A stretch of DNA of 12,416 bases from Bacteroidota bacterium (GTDB taxonomy: Bacteria; Bacteroidota; Rhodothermia; Balneolales; HLUCCA01): NCBI GenBank assembly GCA_003448835.1, contig DLXM01000306.1, positions 1 to 12,416 on the forward strand. The letters run 5' to 3'. The notes under the pieces were generated by a model that saw only the letters and a list, made by a program, of their open reading frames with translations, had not been told where the DNA came from and did not search any database. The translations under genes were made by a program, and so were the position numbers. Each line of letters begins with the position of its first letter. Within the stretch, counting starts at the first letter, position 1. Shown here in pieces: positions 1-6,260 of this stretch.

Positions 1-1164
1 TATTCTGCCATCACTTCAGGGTCGGGATCAAGTTTAAATGTTGATGGTTCCAAAATTCAGATTTCAGTCGTTGAAGAGGCTCCTTTTCAGGAAAATATCT
101 CCGTAAATGGAGCAATAATTCCTTCTCGCTCCATTTATTTAGATGCTGTAGAAGGTGGTAGAGTTGAACGGATTAATGTGGATGCCGGTGAAAATGTATC
201 AGAAGGTGATGTCATTTTGGTGCTGACCAATAATAATCTACAGTTGGATGTAATGAATCGCGAAGCTCAAATTTTAGAACAAATTAATACACTTAGAGCA
301 ACCAGAATCCAATTACAACAACAACGTCTAACACTTCGAAACGATTTATTGACTAATCAAACCGAACTTCAAAGAAGGAAGCGTGAATTCGAAACGAATA
401 AGTCCCTGTACGAACGAGGTCTCGTTGCTGAACATCAATATCTCGAATCCGAGCAGTTGTATTCAGAAGCACTTTCCAGATCTAAATTATATTCCGAGCA
501 GGTCGCCATAGATTCATTAGCTATCAATGCGCAATTTACTCACATCGATTCTTCACTCGAAAACATGATTAAAAATCTGGATCTGGTGGGAGAAATTACT
601 GATTTCCTGGTAGTTCGTGCACCAATCTCAGGACAACTCACATCCCTTGATGCTGAAATAGGTGAGACTAAAGTCTCCGGACAGCGTCTCGGACAAATCG
701 ATATTACCGACAGTTATAAAGTCCGGGCAACAGTTGATGAAATTTATATTTCGCGCGTGGAAGTGGGGCAAATTGGGGTCTTTGATGTAGATGGACTAGA
801 TTATGAACTATCAGTAACGCGTATTTATCCAGAGGTTACAGATAACAGATTCCAAATTGATCTCGATTTTACAGATCAACGTCCCGAGACTATTCGACGA
901 GGACAATCAGTCCGGCTACGTCTGGCATTGAGTGAGGTAAGTAATGCGTTAATTTTACAACGAGGTGCCTTTTTTCAACAGACTGGTGGACGATGGATCT
1001 ATGTTTTGTCGACTGATGGTGATGTTGCGTATAAAAGAGAAATCCGTATTGGACGTCAAAATAGTCAATACTATACAATAGAGGACGGACTACAAGTTGG
1101 AGACAAGGTCATTATATCAGGATATGAGACTTTTGGTGATGCCGAACAATTAAATATCAATTAA
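1..1164 (+). CDS. HlyD/MacA-type periplasmic adaptor (membrane fusion protein), 5' end missing
   Basis: This frame is open from base 1 to the TAA at 1162-1164, giving 387 visible residues, so the true start lies left of the window; the GTG at 178 is internal. The protein should be the periplasmic adaptor of a tripartite efflux pump, linking an inner-membrane ABC transporter to a TolC-like channel. Visible parts in order are a beta/lipoyl-like half (about residues 40-78, VEGGRVERINVDAGENV), a long coiled-coil hairpin (about 79-195, rich in Q, R, E and L, with turn region LYERGLVAEHQYLE), the second lipoyl half (about 198-220, FLVVRAPISGQL), and beta-barrel and membrane-proximal strands to the end (YETFGDAEQLNIN). 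The ABC ATPase starts 17 bp downstream, which supports a MacA-MacB-like system. The missing N terminus should carry a membrane anchor or lipid signal. The substrate cannot be inferred. Confidence 0.88.
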   Translation, partial: YSAITSGSGSSLNVDGSKIQISVVEEAPFQENISVNGAIIPSRSIYLDAVEGGRVERINVDAGENVSEGDVILVLTNNNLQLDVMNREAQILEQINTLRATRIQLQQQRLTLRNDLLTNQTELQRRKREFETNKSLYERGLVAEHQYLESEQLYSEALSRSKLYSEQVAIDSLAINAQFTHIDSSLENMIKNLDLVGEITDFLVVRAPISGQLTSLDAEIGETKVSGQRLGQIDITDSYKVRATVDEIYISRVEVGQIGVFDVDGLDYELSVTRIYPEVTDNRFQIDLDFTDQRPETIRRGQSVRLRLALSEVSNALILQRGAFFQQTGGRWIYVLSTDGDVAYKREIRIGRQNSQYYTIEDGLQVGDKVIISGYETFGDAEQLNIN

Positions 1165-1181
1165 TTAATAGATTTAAATTT

Positions 1182-1844
1182 ATGATTAGGACTGAAAATC
1201 TTACAAAACTCTACACAACTGATGAAGTAGAAACAACAGCCCTAAATAAGATAAATCTTTCAATTCAGCCCGGTGAATTTGTAGCAATAATGGGTCCATC
1301 CGGATGTGGAAAATCGACTTTGCTCAATGTATTGGGACTGTTAGATGAGCCAAACTCCGGATCATATTATTTTTTGGATAAAAATATTACAGGATTGACC
1401 GAAAAACAACGAAGCAAAATCCGGAAGCAAAACATCGGTTTTATTTTTCAGAGTTTTAATCTGATCGACGAACTCAATGTATTCGAAAATGTTGAATTGC
1501 CTTTGCAATACCAGGGTGTCTCTGCATCAGAGCGTAAAGAAAAAGTGATGACCCTTCTTGAGCGTTTTGGAATTGGGCACAGAGCAAAACATTATCCTCA
1601 GCAACTATCCGGGGGACAACAACAAAGAGTTGCTATTTGTCGTGCCATCGCTGGTAATCAAAAATTGATTTTTGCAGATGAACCAACCGGTAATCTGGAT
1701 TCAACGAACGGACAGGAAGTCATGAAAATATTATCTGGCTTAAACCAAAGTGGTACAACTATAATTATGGTGACTCACTCTGAACAGGATGCAGCTTATG
1801 CAAACCGTATTGTTCAGCTAAAAGATGGAATGATAGTGAATTGA
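1182..1844 (+). CDS. ABC transporter ATP-binding protein, MacB/LolD type
   Basis: This 220-residue nucleotide-binding subunit would power an FtsX/MacB-type export or lipoprotein-release complex on the cytoplasmic face of the inner membrane. All ABC motifs are present: Walker A GPSGCGKST (38-46), Q-loop at Gln90 (FIFQSFNL), signature LSGGQQQR (142-149), Walker B LIFADE with catalytic Glu167, D-loop (GNLD) and switch His199 (VTHS). The length and the FIFQSFNLIDELNVFENVELPL stretch are typical of the MacB/LolD/FtsE group, which are stand-alone ATPases. The gene lies 17 bp after the adaptor gene in an AT-rich gap with no clear Shine-Dalgarno, so they are probably co-transcribed. No permease follows, because hemW converges 4 bp after the stop. 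The permease is probably upstream of the window or elsewhere. The family is certain; the transported substrate is unknown. Confidence 0.95.
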   Translation: MIRTENLTKLYTTDEVETTALNKINLSIQPGEFVAIMGPSGCGKSTLLNVLGLLDEPNSGSYYFLDKNITGLTEKQRSKIRKQNIGFIFQSFNLIDELNVFENVELPLQYQGVSASERKEKVMTLLERFGIGHRAKHYPQQLSGGQQQRVAICRAIAGNQKLIFADEPTGNLDSTNGQEVMKILSGLNQSGTTIIMVTHSEQDAAYANRIVQLKDGMIVN

Positions 1845-1848
1845 TTTA

Positions 1849-3015
1849 TCAGCGCCGTGATATCAGCTCCAATATAATATGATCGGCAACGGCCAAATTT
1901 TCGTTTGATATAGATATCGACTCGTTTAAATTGATTTTTTCTGTTGTCTTTATCCACTCAACTTGACGTTCATTTAATTCATATCCATATCGATTCCGTA
2001 ATTCGTTCATAGTAACCCCATCCCGTGTTCTTAGTCCCATCAACAGGCGCTCTTCGGCCATTTGTTCGGGCGATAGTTGTTCGACTTCAGATATGTTTTG
2101 CAACGCGCCGCTGCAATATTTCTTTAAATCCGGTGCGTTATTTGATCGAAAACCCCCCAGAATTTTCCCGGCACTATCAGTTTTATAATCCATTGAATGT
2201 GCCCCCGGACCCAATCCCAAGTATGGGGTATGATTCCAATAGTTCGAATTATGAACGGACTCATGTCCGACTCGGGCAAAATTGCTCACTTCGTATCGAA
2301 ATATTCCATGTTCTTTGAAGGTATCAGATACTGTATTCATATGCTCGACTACCATATCATCTTCGAGTGGATTAAGCCGTCCCAATTGATGATATTTACC
2401 CAGACGCGTGCCTGGCTCAATCGTTAATGCATATGCTGATACATGAGGTGGATTGAAAGATAAAAGTGTATCAATGTCTTGTTTGAGTGATTTCAGGCTC
2501 TGATTCGGATTCCCATAAATCAAGTCACAAGTGAAGGTTTTAAATCCAACGTCATGGATTAATTGGATTGAATTTTTTGCTTCATCAGACGTATGCGCGC
2601 GATTCATGAATTTTAACAAACCCGGATCGAATGACTGAACTCCCATGCTGAGCCGGGTTATACCTATTTTTTTCAAACCTAAAAGATATTCTTTTTGGAT
2701 GTCATCCGGATTCGCTTCAAACGTAATTTCCGCAACATGTTCGAGTCCGACGATTGCATCAATTCGCGATATAATTCTATCTAAATTAAATAAATCTAAT
2801 CGTGAGGGTGTCCCGCCTCCAAAATAGATGGTTTGTAGTTTTCGACCATTTGCAAAAGTTTTGAGAGTAAAATCAATTTCATCTAACAATCGGTCGATGT
2901 ATGATTGCAAAAGATCCGTCTTGGTTACGAAATAAAAATCGCAGTAGCTGCAGGCTTGTTTACAAAAGGGGACATGGATGTAAATTCCGAAGGATGATGG
3001 TGCTGAAATAGGCAT
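1849..3015 (-). CDS. hemW: HemW, radical SAM haem chaperone (HemN-like)
   Basis: The product is 388 residues from the ATG at 3015. It belongs to the coproporphyrinogen-III-oxidase-like radical SAM family but matches HemW, which binds haem and delivers it to respiratory proteins. The Fe-S site is CKQACSYCDF (Cys18, 22, 25); the fourth cysteine of true HemN (CxxxCxxCxC) is replaced by Phe27. GGGTPS lies at 66-71, and the HemW-typical HNxxYW motif is present as HNSNYW at 255-260, followed by GLGPGAHS. The C-terminal HemN_C-like region is complete, with the final residues next to the convergent ABC gene. A TTG at 3054 would add 13 residues, but ATG 3015 places the conserved GIYIHVPFC about ten residues from the start, as usual in the family; neither start has a good Shine-Dalgarno. 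Upstream lies the porin terminator. Confidence 0.93.
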   Translation of the reverse strand: MPISAPSSFGIYIHVPFCKQACSYCDFYFVTKTDLLQSYIDRLLDEIDFTLKTFANGRKLQTIYFGGGTPSRLDLFNLDRIISRIDAIVGLEHVAEITFEANPDDIQKEYLLGLKKIGITRLSMGVQSFDPGLLKFMNRAHTSDEAKNSIQLIHDVGFKTFTCDLIYGNPNQSLKSLKQDIDTLLSFNPPHVSAYALTIEPGTRLGKYHQLGRLNPLEDDMVVEHMNTVSDTFKEHGIFRYEVSNFARVGHESVHNSNYWNHTPYLGLGPGAHSMDYKTDSAGKILGGFRSNNAPDLKKYCSGALQNISEVEQLSPEQMAEERLLMGLRTRDGVTMNELRNRYGYELNERQVEWIKTTEKINLNESISISNENLAVADHIILELISRR

Positions 3016-3075
3016 CGAATTATCGATTTTCCGGTGTATAACGATCGAGCTCAAAGTAACAGAAAAGATACGTTT

Positions 3076-3113
3076 AAAAAAACGAAGGCCCGACAGGAAT
3101 CAGCTGCCGGGCC
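3076..3113 (-). terminator. Rho-independent terminator of the porin transcript
   Basis: On the minus strand a GC-rich hairpin (arms 3104-3113 and 3087-3096, 7-nt loop 3097-3103) is followed by TTCG and then a run of seven T (3082-3076). Nine Watson-Crick pairs form, and the tenth (3107 with 3093) is G-U in the minus-strand RNA but an A-C mismatch in the plus-strand RNA, so both the T tract and the pairing give a minus orientation. It lies about 160 bp after the porin stop and about 60 bp before the hemW ATG, so it should end porin mRNA before hemW. Confidence 0.85.
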
Positions 3114-3270
3114 TGTATTCATCCAACCGACTGACATGGAGTCACTATTTATGTCGTCGATTAATTTGCAATATACAAAAAATCATAATTCATACTAACT
3201 CTATATAAGAATTAATAAGAGAAATTGATTTATTTACTCATTGGTGGACAATAGGTAAGAGAAATCGAAT
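3114..3270. other. AT-rich 3' region of the porin with a short direct repeat
   Basis: This non-coding stretch lies between the porin stop and its terminator and would form the long 3' untranslated region of the porin mRNA. It holds two copies of TAAGAGAAAT (3216-3225 and 3256-3265) exactly 40 bp apart, each followed after one variable base by GA. I see no credible ORF, only stretches of about ten codons or fewer, and no second hairpin. Confidence 0.5.
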
Positions 3271-4377
3271 TTACAATAGAATTTGTAATTGAAGTTGGAG
3301 AAAACGTGCTATACGGTCAGGAAGTGAGTCGTCTTTGATGTTATACATCGCAGTTAACTTCGTAATGTTAAAGTTTTTGTCCTGTGCCGCACTGAAACTA
3401 TAGGTTACTCCACCTGAAAACAGATTTACATCTTGTTTGATGACATGCCGGTCGACACGGTAAGTTTCCGCCTTGACAAATGCTTCGGTTTCTTTGCTTA
3501 TCAAATAACCTGCAAAAAGACTTGCTCCGGTGAAGATATGATCGAATCGTTCAGGATGTGATTCTACTTCGAGGTGCCGAATCATAATGGCGTCGATTTT
3601 AATTCTGAATGGATAGTGCCCTGGAAATGCTCCACGATATACATGAAAAGCAGCTGTGTAATATCCATCTGATGCTTCATAGTGTCCTGAGTTTTTGTTC
3701 AAGCCACCGAATATCCCGATTTCGGTATGGGTGTCATCCAAAGGAAAGTATCGAAAGGATGAACTCACGGCCATTTTGGTCCGTGGACTGGTTGGGATTT
3801 CATCGGATGCGCCGGGTCTGATGTTATTTCGGTTATCGCCATTGTGTAAGAAAACCCGAAATTCGAAGAAATCAGGATGGTACATTACTTCTAATCCGTA
3901 ATCGCGGGCGTCAGCACCAATCGTATTTTTTGCCCAATATTCTGAGATGGCAGGACGATCGATTGCGTCGATATCACTATGTAGAGTAAAAGCCATTGAA
4001 CGAGGTTGTGCACCTGCAAATCTACCACCACGAATTGTGAATTCGGGATTGAGCTTATAATCTACCCGCATATCCAGTAGTTGGGCATTGAGTCCGGACC
4101 CCTCGAGTTGTGAGAATACAGCCCATTGTTTACCGATACTGATATAATTTCTTAAGCGAAAACGTCGCAGTCCGAAACCAATTTGTTCAATAGTGTCATC
4201 ATTTAAGTCACTCGTATAGTAAGTAAAACGAGGTTGAATAGTAGCTCCTAAACGAAACTGAACATCTTGTCCGGCTACGGTCACATTTTGTTGAGCGCTT
4301 AATTCGGTGGGTGAGTAAAAAGTCGCGAAACTAATAATTATAGCGACCAGTGAAGAGAAGCTGGTTTTAAATAACAT
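3271..4377 (-). CDS. Outer-membrane porin resembling the phosphate-selective porin O/P family
   Basis: The 368-residue product starts with a Sec signal peptide (hydrophobic VAIIISFATF at 11-20; likely cleavage after LSA at 28). The mature part has alternating beta-strand patterns with aromatic girdles, as in an outer-membrane barrel. Features recalling the OprO/OprP-like group are RRFRLR (71-76), a QLEGSG segment, GGRF (117-120), IDRPAISEYW (139-148) and DYGLEVMYH. The chain ends in amphipathic strands, FLQLQLQILL. Its likely role is passive uptake of anions or other small solutes; specificity cannot be read from sequence. It sits 120 bp after pntB with its own predicted promoter, a leader hairpin touching the ATG and a terminator, so it is probably a single-gene transcript. 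There is no Shine-Dalgarno before the ATG, because that space is occupied by the hairpin arm. Confidence 0.78.
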   Translation of the reverse strand: MLFKTSFSSLVAIIISFATFYSPTELSAQQNVTVAGQDVQFRLGATIQPRFTYYTSDLNDDTIEQIGFGLRRFRLRNYISIGKQWAVFSQLEGSGLNAQLLDMRVDYKLNPEFTIRGGRFAGAQPRSMAFTLHSDIDAIDRPAISEYWAKNTIGADARDYGLEVMYHPDFFEFRVFLHNGDNRNNIRPGASDEIPTSPRTKMAVSSSFRYFPLDDTHTEIGIFGGLNKNSGHYEASDGYYTAAFHVYRGAFPGHYPFRIKIDAIMIRHLEVESHPERFDHIFTGASLFAGYLISKETEAFVKAETYRVDRHVIKQDVNLFSGGVTYSFSAAQDKNFNITKLTAMYNIKDDSLPDRIARFLQLQLQILL

Positions 4378-4429
4378 GGTTCAGATATTTGTCAGTAGAT
4401 AATAATTTAACTGACGCAATATCCGAACC
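4378..4429 (-). promoter_or_regulatory. Long leader hairpin directly abutting the porin start codon
   Basis: In minus-strand RNA the arms 4429-4410 and 4396-4378 pair over 18 base pairs: 12 outer pairs (one G-U, 4424 with 4383), a small 2x1 internal loop, then 6 inner pairs, closed by a 13-nt AT-rich loop (4397-4409). The 3' arm ends at the base immediately before the porin ATG (4377). The G-U pair would be an A-C mismatch on the other strand, which favours a minus-strand RNA structure. There is no T tract after it, so it is not an ordinary terminator. It could control translation or stabilise the 5' end. Confidence 0.7.
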
Positions 4430-4431
4430 AT
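4381..4431 (-). CDS. Putative 16-residue leader ORF upstream of the porin
   Basis: On the minus strand an ATG at 4431 opens an ORF coding for MVRILRQLNYYLLTNI and ending in TGA at 4383-4381, three bases before the porin ATG and in the same frame. It runs through the whole leader hairpin, so ribosomes translating it would melt the structure and finish next to the porin start. There is no Shine-Dalgarno; if the predicted promoter is used, its ATG would be within a few bases of the mRNA 5' end. Translation is unproven and short ORFs arise by chance, so confidence is low. Confidence 0.3.
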   Translation of the reverse strand: MVRILRQLNYYLLTNI

Positions 4432-4439
4432 TTAAAGGG

Positions 4440-4468
4440 ATAACAAGAATTTTCCCAGATGTTGACAA
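4440..4468 (-). promoter_or_regulatory. Predicted sigma-70-type promoter for the porin
   Basis: On the minus strand TTGTCA (4468-4463; 5 of 6 matches to TTGACA) and TGTTAT (4445-4440; 4 of 6 to TATAAT) are separated by exactly 17 bp (4446-4462). Initiation about seven bases further on (near 4433) would put the leader hairpin at the very 5' end of the mRNA. This is a pattern match only. Confidence 0.5.
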
Positions 4469-4497
4469 GAAATGAAAACACCTTAGCAATTCACGTT

Positions 4498-5919
4498 TTA
4501 CAATTCTTTGATAGCTGAAACCAAGGATTGAAGTGATTTTTTAGCGTCACCAAAGAACATATACGCATTCGGTAGATAAAACAAATCGTTATCGATTCCG
4601 GCAAATCCGGGATTCATACTTCGTTTGAAAATGATCACAGATTTTGCACTATCAACGTTCAAAATTGGCATCCCAAAAATAGGGCTGGCAGGATTTGAAC
4701 GTGCTTGTGGATTCACAACATCGTTAGCTCCAATCACCAAAACGACATCAGTTTTTTCGAATTCCGGATTGATGTCGTCCATATCGTACAACTGTGGATA
4801 TGGAACATTTGCTTCGGCAAGAAGTACGTTCATGTGACCGGGCATACGTCCTGCTACCGGATGGATACCATACTTCACATCCACACCTTTGGCTTCAAGT
4901 AAGCTGGCAACCTCACGAATGGTATGCTGAGCCTGAGCTACAGCTAATCCGTAACCAGGGACAATAATTACACGCTGAGCATATGCTGTCATTACAGCGG
5001 CATCATCAGGTTGAACCTCACGAATACTTTTGCTACCATCACCAACAGCAGCTCCCGCGAGCCCGGCAGATTCTCCACCGAACGCCCCAAACAACACATT
5101 CGACAGCGGACGGTTCATGGCTTTACACATGATGTTTGTTAGAATGAGTCCCGCAGCACCAACTAATGCACCACTCACAATAAGCAAGCTATTATTCAAC
5201 ACAAATCCTGCAGCAGAAGCCGCTATCCCTGAGAGTGAATTCAACAGTGAAATTACCACAGGCATATCAGCACCACCAATCGGTAGGACAAACAGAATAC
5301 CCAGCAGCAATGAAATCCCGATGATCACATAGAATGGAATCATGTTTAATGGATCATAAACAAACCATGCTGATAAAACAGCAATCACGATTACCAAAAG
5401 TCCGTTTATGGGTTTTTGCCCCGGATAGGTTACCGGATTCCCGGTGATTTTGCCGTTCAGTTTTCCGTAGGCCATGATGCTACCTGTAAATGTGAGGGCA
5501 CCAATGAAAATACCGATACACATAATAAACAGATCACTTTGAGGAAGACTTACTCCCTCAAATCGGAAGTATTCACCGGCGGCAACCAAAGCAGATGCGG
5601 CACCACCAAATCCGTTAAAAATAGCAACCATTTCAGGCATTGCGGTCATTTCAACTTTTTTGGCAGCATAAGCACCAATTGCTGATCCGACTAAAACACC
5701 GGCGATAATGTATTCAAAAGTGAGGATTTCCTGGTCGAATAAGGTCACAAAAACACCAATAAACATCGCAAGGGATGCCATTTTATTTCCGGAACGTGCT
5801 GTTGCAGGTGAACCAAGTCGTTTCAGTCCAATTATGAACAGTGAAACCGACAACATATAAATTAATTGTACAGTGGTAGGCAAATAGGCTAGTACCACGT
5901 CAGGTAGGAACTGGCTCAT
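4498..5919 (-). CDS. pntB: NAD(P) transhydrogenase subunit beta (PntB)
   Basis: The 473-residue product contains the membrane part dII and the NADP(H)-binding domain dIII of the proton-translocating transhydrogenase, which reduces NADP+ with NADH at the expense of the proton gradient. About nine membrane helices occupy residues 10-265, including the conserved MTAMPEMVAI..NGFGGAASAL and PIGGADMPVVISLLNSLSG segments. Domain III begins near 310 and shows the nucleotide-binding PGYGLAVAQAQ (321-331), GRMPGHMNVLLAEA (357-370), VIGANDVVNP (395-404) and the late K-R-S-M-NPGFAG-DN loop. It starts with ATG 5919, overlapping the pntAb stop by one base (TAATG), and has a strong AAGGAGGA Shine-Dalgarno 6 bp upstream inside pntAb. 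The residue aligned with E. coli beta-His91 appears to be Asn102. No clear terminator follows. Confidence 0.97.
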   Translation of the reverse strand: MSQFLPDVVLAYLPTTVQLIYMLSVSLFIIGLKRLGSPATARSGNKMASLAMFIGVFVTLFDQEILTFEYIIAGVLVGSAIGAYAAKKVEMTAMPEMVAIFNGFGGAASALVAAGEYFRFEGVSLPQSDLFIMCIGIFIGALTFTGSIMAYGKLNGKITGNPVTYPGQKPINGLLVIVIAVLSAWFVYDPLNMIPFYVIIGISLLLGILFVLPIGGADMPVVISLLNSLSGIAASAAGFVLNNSLLIVSGALVGAAGLILTNIMCKAMNRPLSNVLFGAFGGESAGLAGAAVGDGSKSIREVQPDDAAVMTAYAQRVIIVPGYGLAVAQAQHTIREVASLLEAKGVDVKYGIHPVAGRMPGHMNVLLAEANVPYPQLYDMDDINPEFEKTDVVLVIGANDVVNPQARSNPASPIFGMPILNVDSAKSVIIFKRSMNPGFAGIDNDLFYLPNAYMFFGDAKKSLQSLVSAIKEL

Positions 5920-6206
5920 TATTTATCCTCCTTCTTTTTAAACATTTCGAGCATTCTGTCGGTTACCATAAATCCACCAACGACATTTATGGTAGCGAAG
6001 ATGATTGCTATAAATCCGAGAATGGTCCCGATGTATTCACCTGCGGATCCGGCTACAACGAGTGCACCGATAAGGGTAATCCCGGAAATCGCGTTCGCCC
6101 CCGACATCAGTGGCGTGTGTAACGTAGTTGGCACCTTCGAAATAACCTCAAACCCGACAAAACAGGCGAGTATAAATATGAAAAGATTAAATATCAGTAT
6201 TTCCAT
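5919..6206 (-). CDS. pntAb: NAD(P) transhydrogenase alpha-2 membrane subunit (PntAb)
   Basis: This 95-residue protein corresponds to the membrane (dII) C-terminal part of E. coli PntA, encoded here as a separate polypeptide, as in Rhodospirillum and Thermus. It has three predicted helices (about 3-22, 42-55 and 58-80). The family hallmark TTLHTPLMSGANAISGITLIGAL (about 27-49) includes His30, the conserved histidine before PLMS. The C terminus is basic and charged (MLEMFKKKEDK). Its stop overlaps the pntB start by one base, implying translational coupling. The gene lies 54 bp after pntAa, and no Shine-Dalgarno is visible before its ATG. Family identity is clear from the hallmark motif and the neighbours. 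Confidence 0.95.
   Translation of the reverse strand: MEILIFNLFIFILACFVGFEVISKVPTTLHTPLMSGANAISGITLIGALVVAGSAGEYIGTILGFIAIIFATINVVGGFMVTDRMLEMFKKKEDK
5926..5933 (-). promoter_or_regulatory. Strong Shine-Dalgarno for pntB inside pntAb
   Basis: AAGGAGGA on the minus strand lies 6 bp before the pntB ATG and is coded by the Lys-Lys-Glu-Asp-Lys tail of PntAb. It fixes the pntB start and shows that this organism uses anti-Shine-Dalgarno pairing for at least some genes. Confidence 0.8.
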
Positions 6207-6260
6207 AAGGCGATAATTTTAAGTTTGAATAAAAGACCTTAATGTGACAATAATACAATT

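Noticed and set aside
1849..3015. Naming the radical SAM gene hemN (oxygen-independent coproporphyrinogen III oxidase)
   Set aside because: The fourth cysteine of HemN is missing (CxxxCxxCDF) and the HemW motif HNSNYW is present.
3015..3054. TTG start adding 13 residues to HemW
   Set aside because: The ATG at 3015 places the Fe-S motif at the usual distance from the N terminus; the TTG has no Shine-Dalgarno and the extra residues match nothing I know in the family.
4378..4429. The porin leader hairpin as the terminator of pntB
   Set aside because: No T tract follows the stem on the minus strand and it touches the porin ATG, so a leader function fits better.
5030..5332. 100-codon plus-strand ORF rich in Ala and Pro
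   Set aside because: It is antisense to the conserved membrane part of pntB; its composition mirrors the Gly/Ala-rich codons of that gene.
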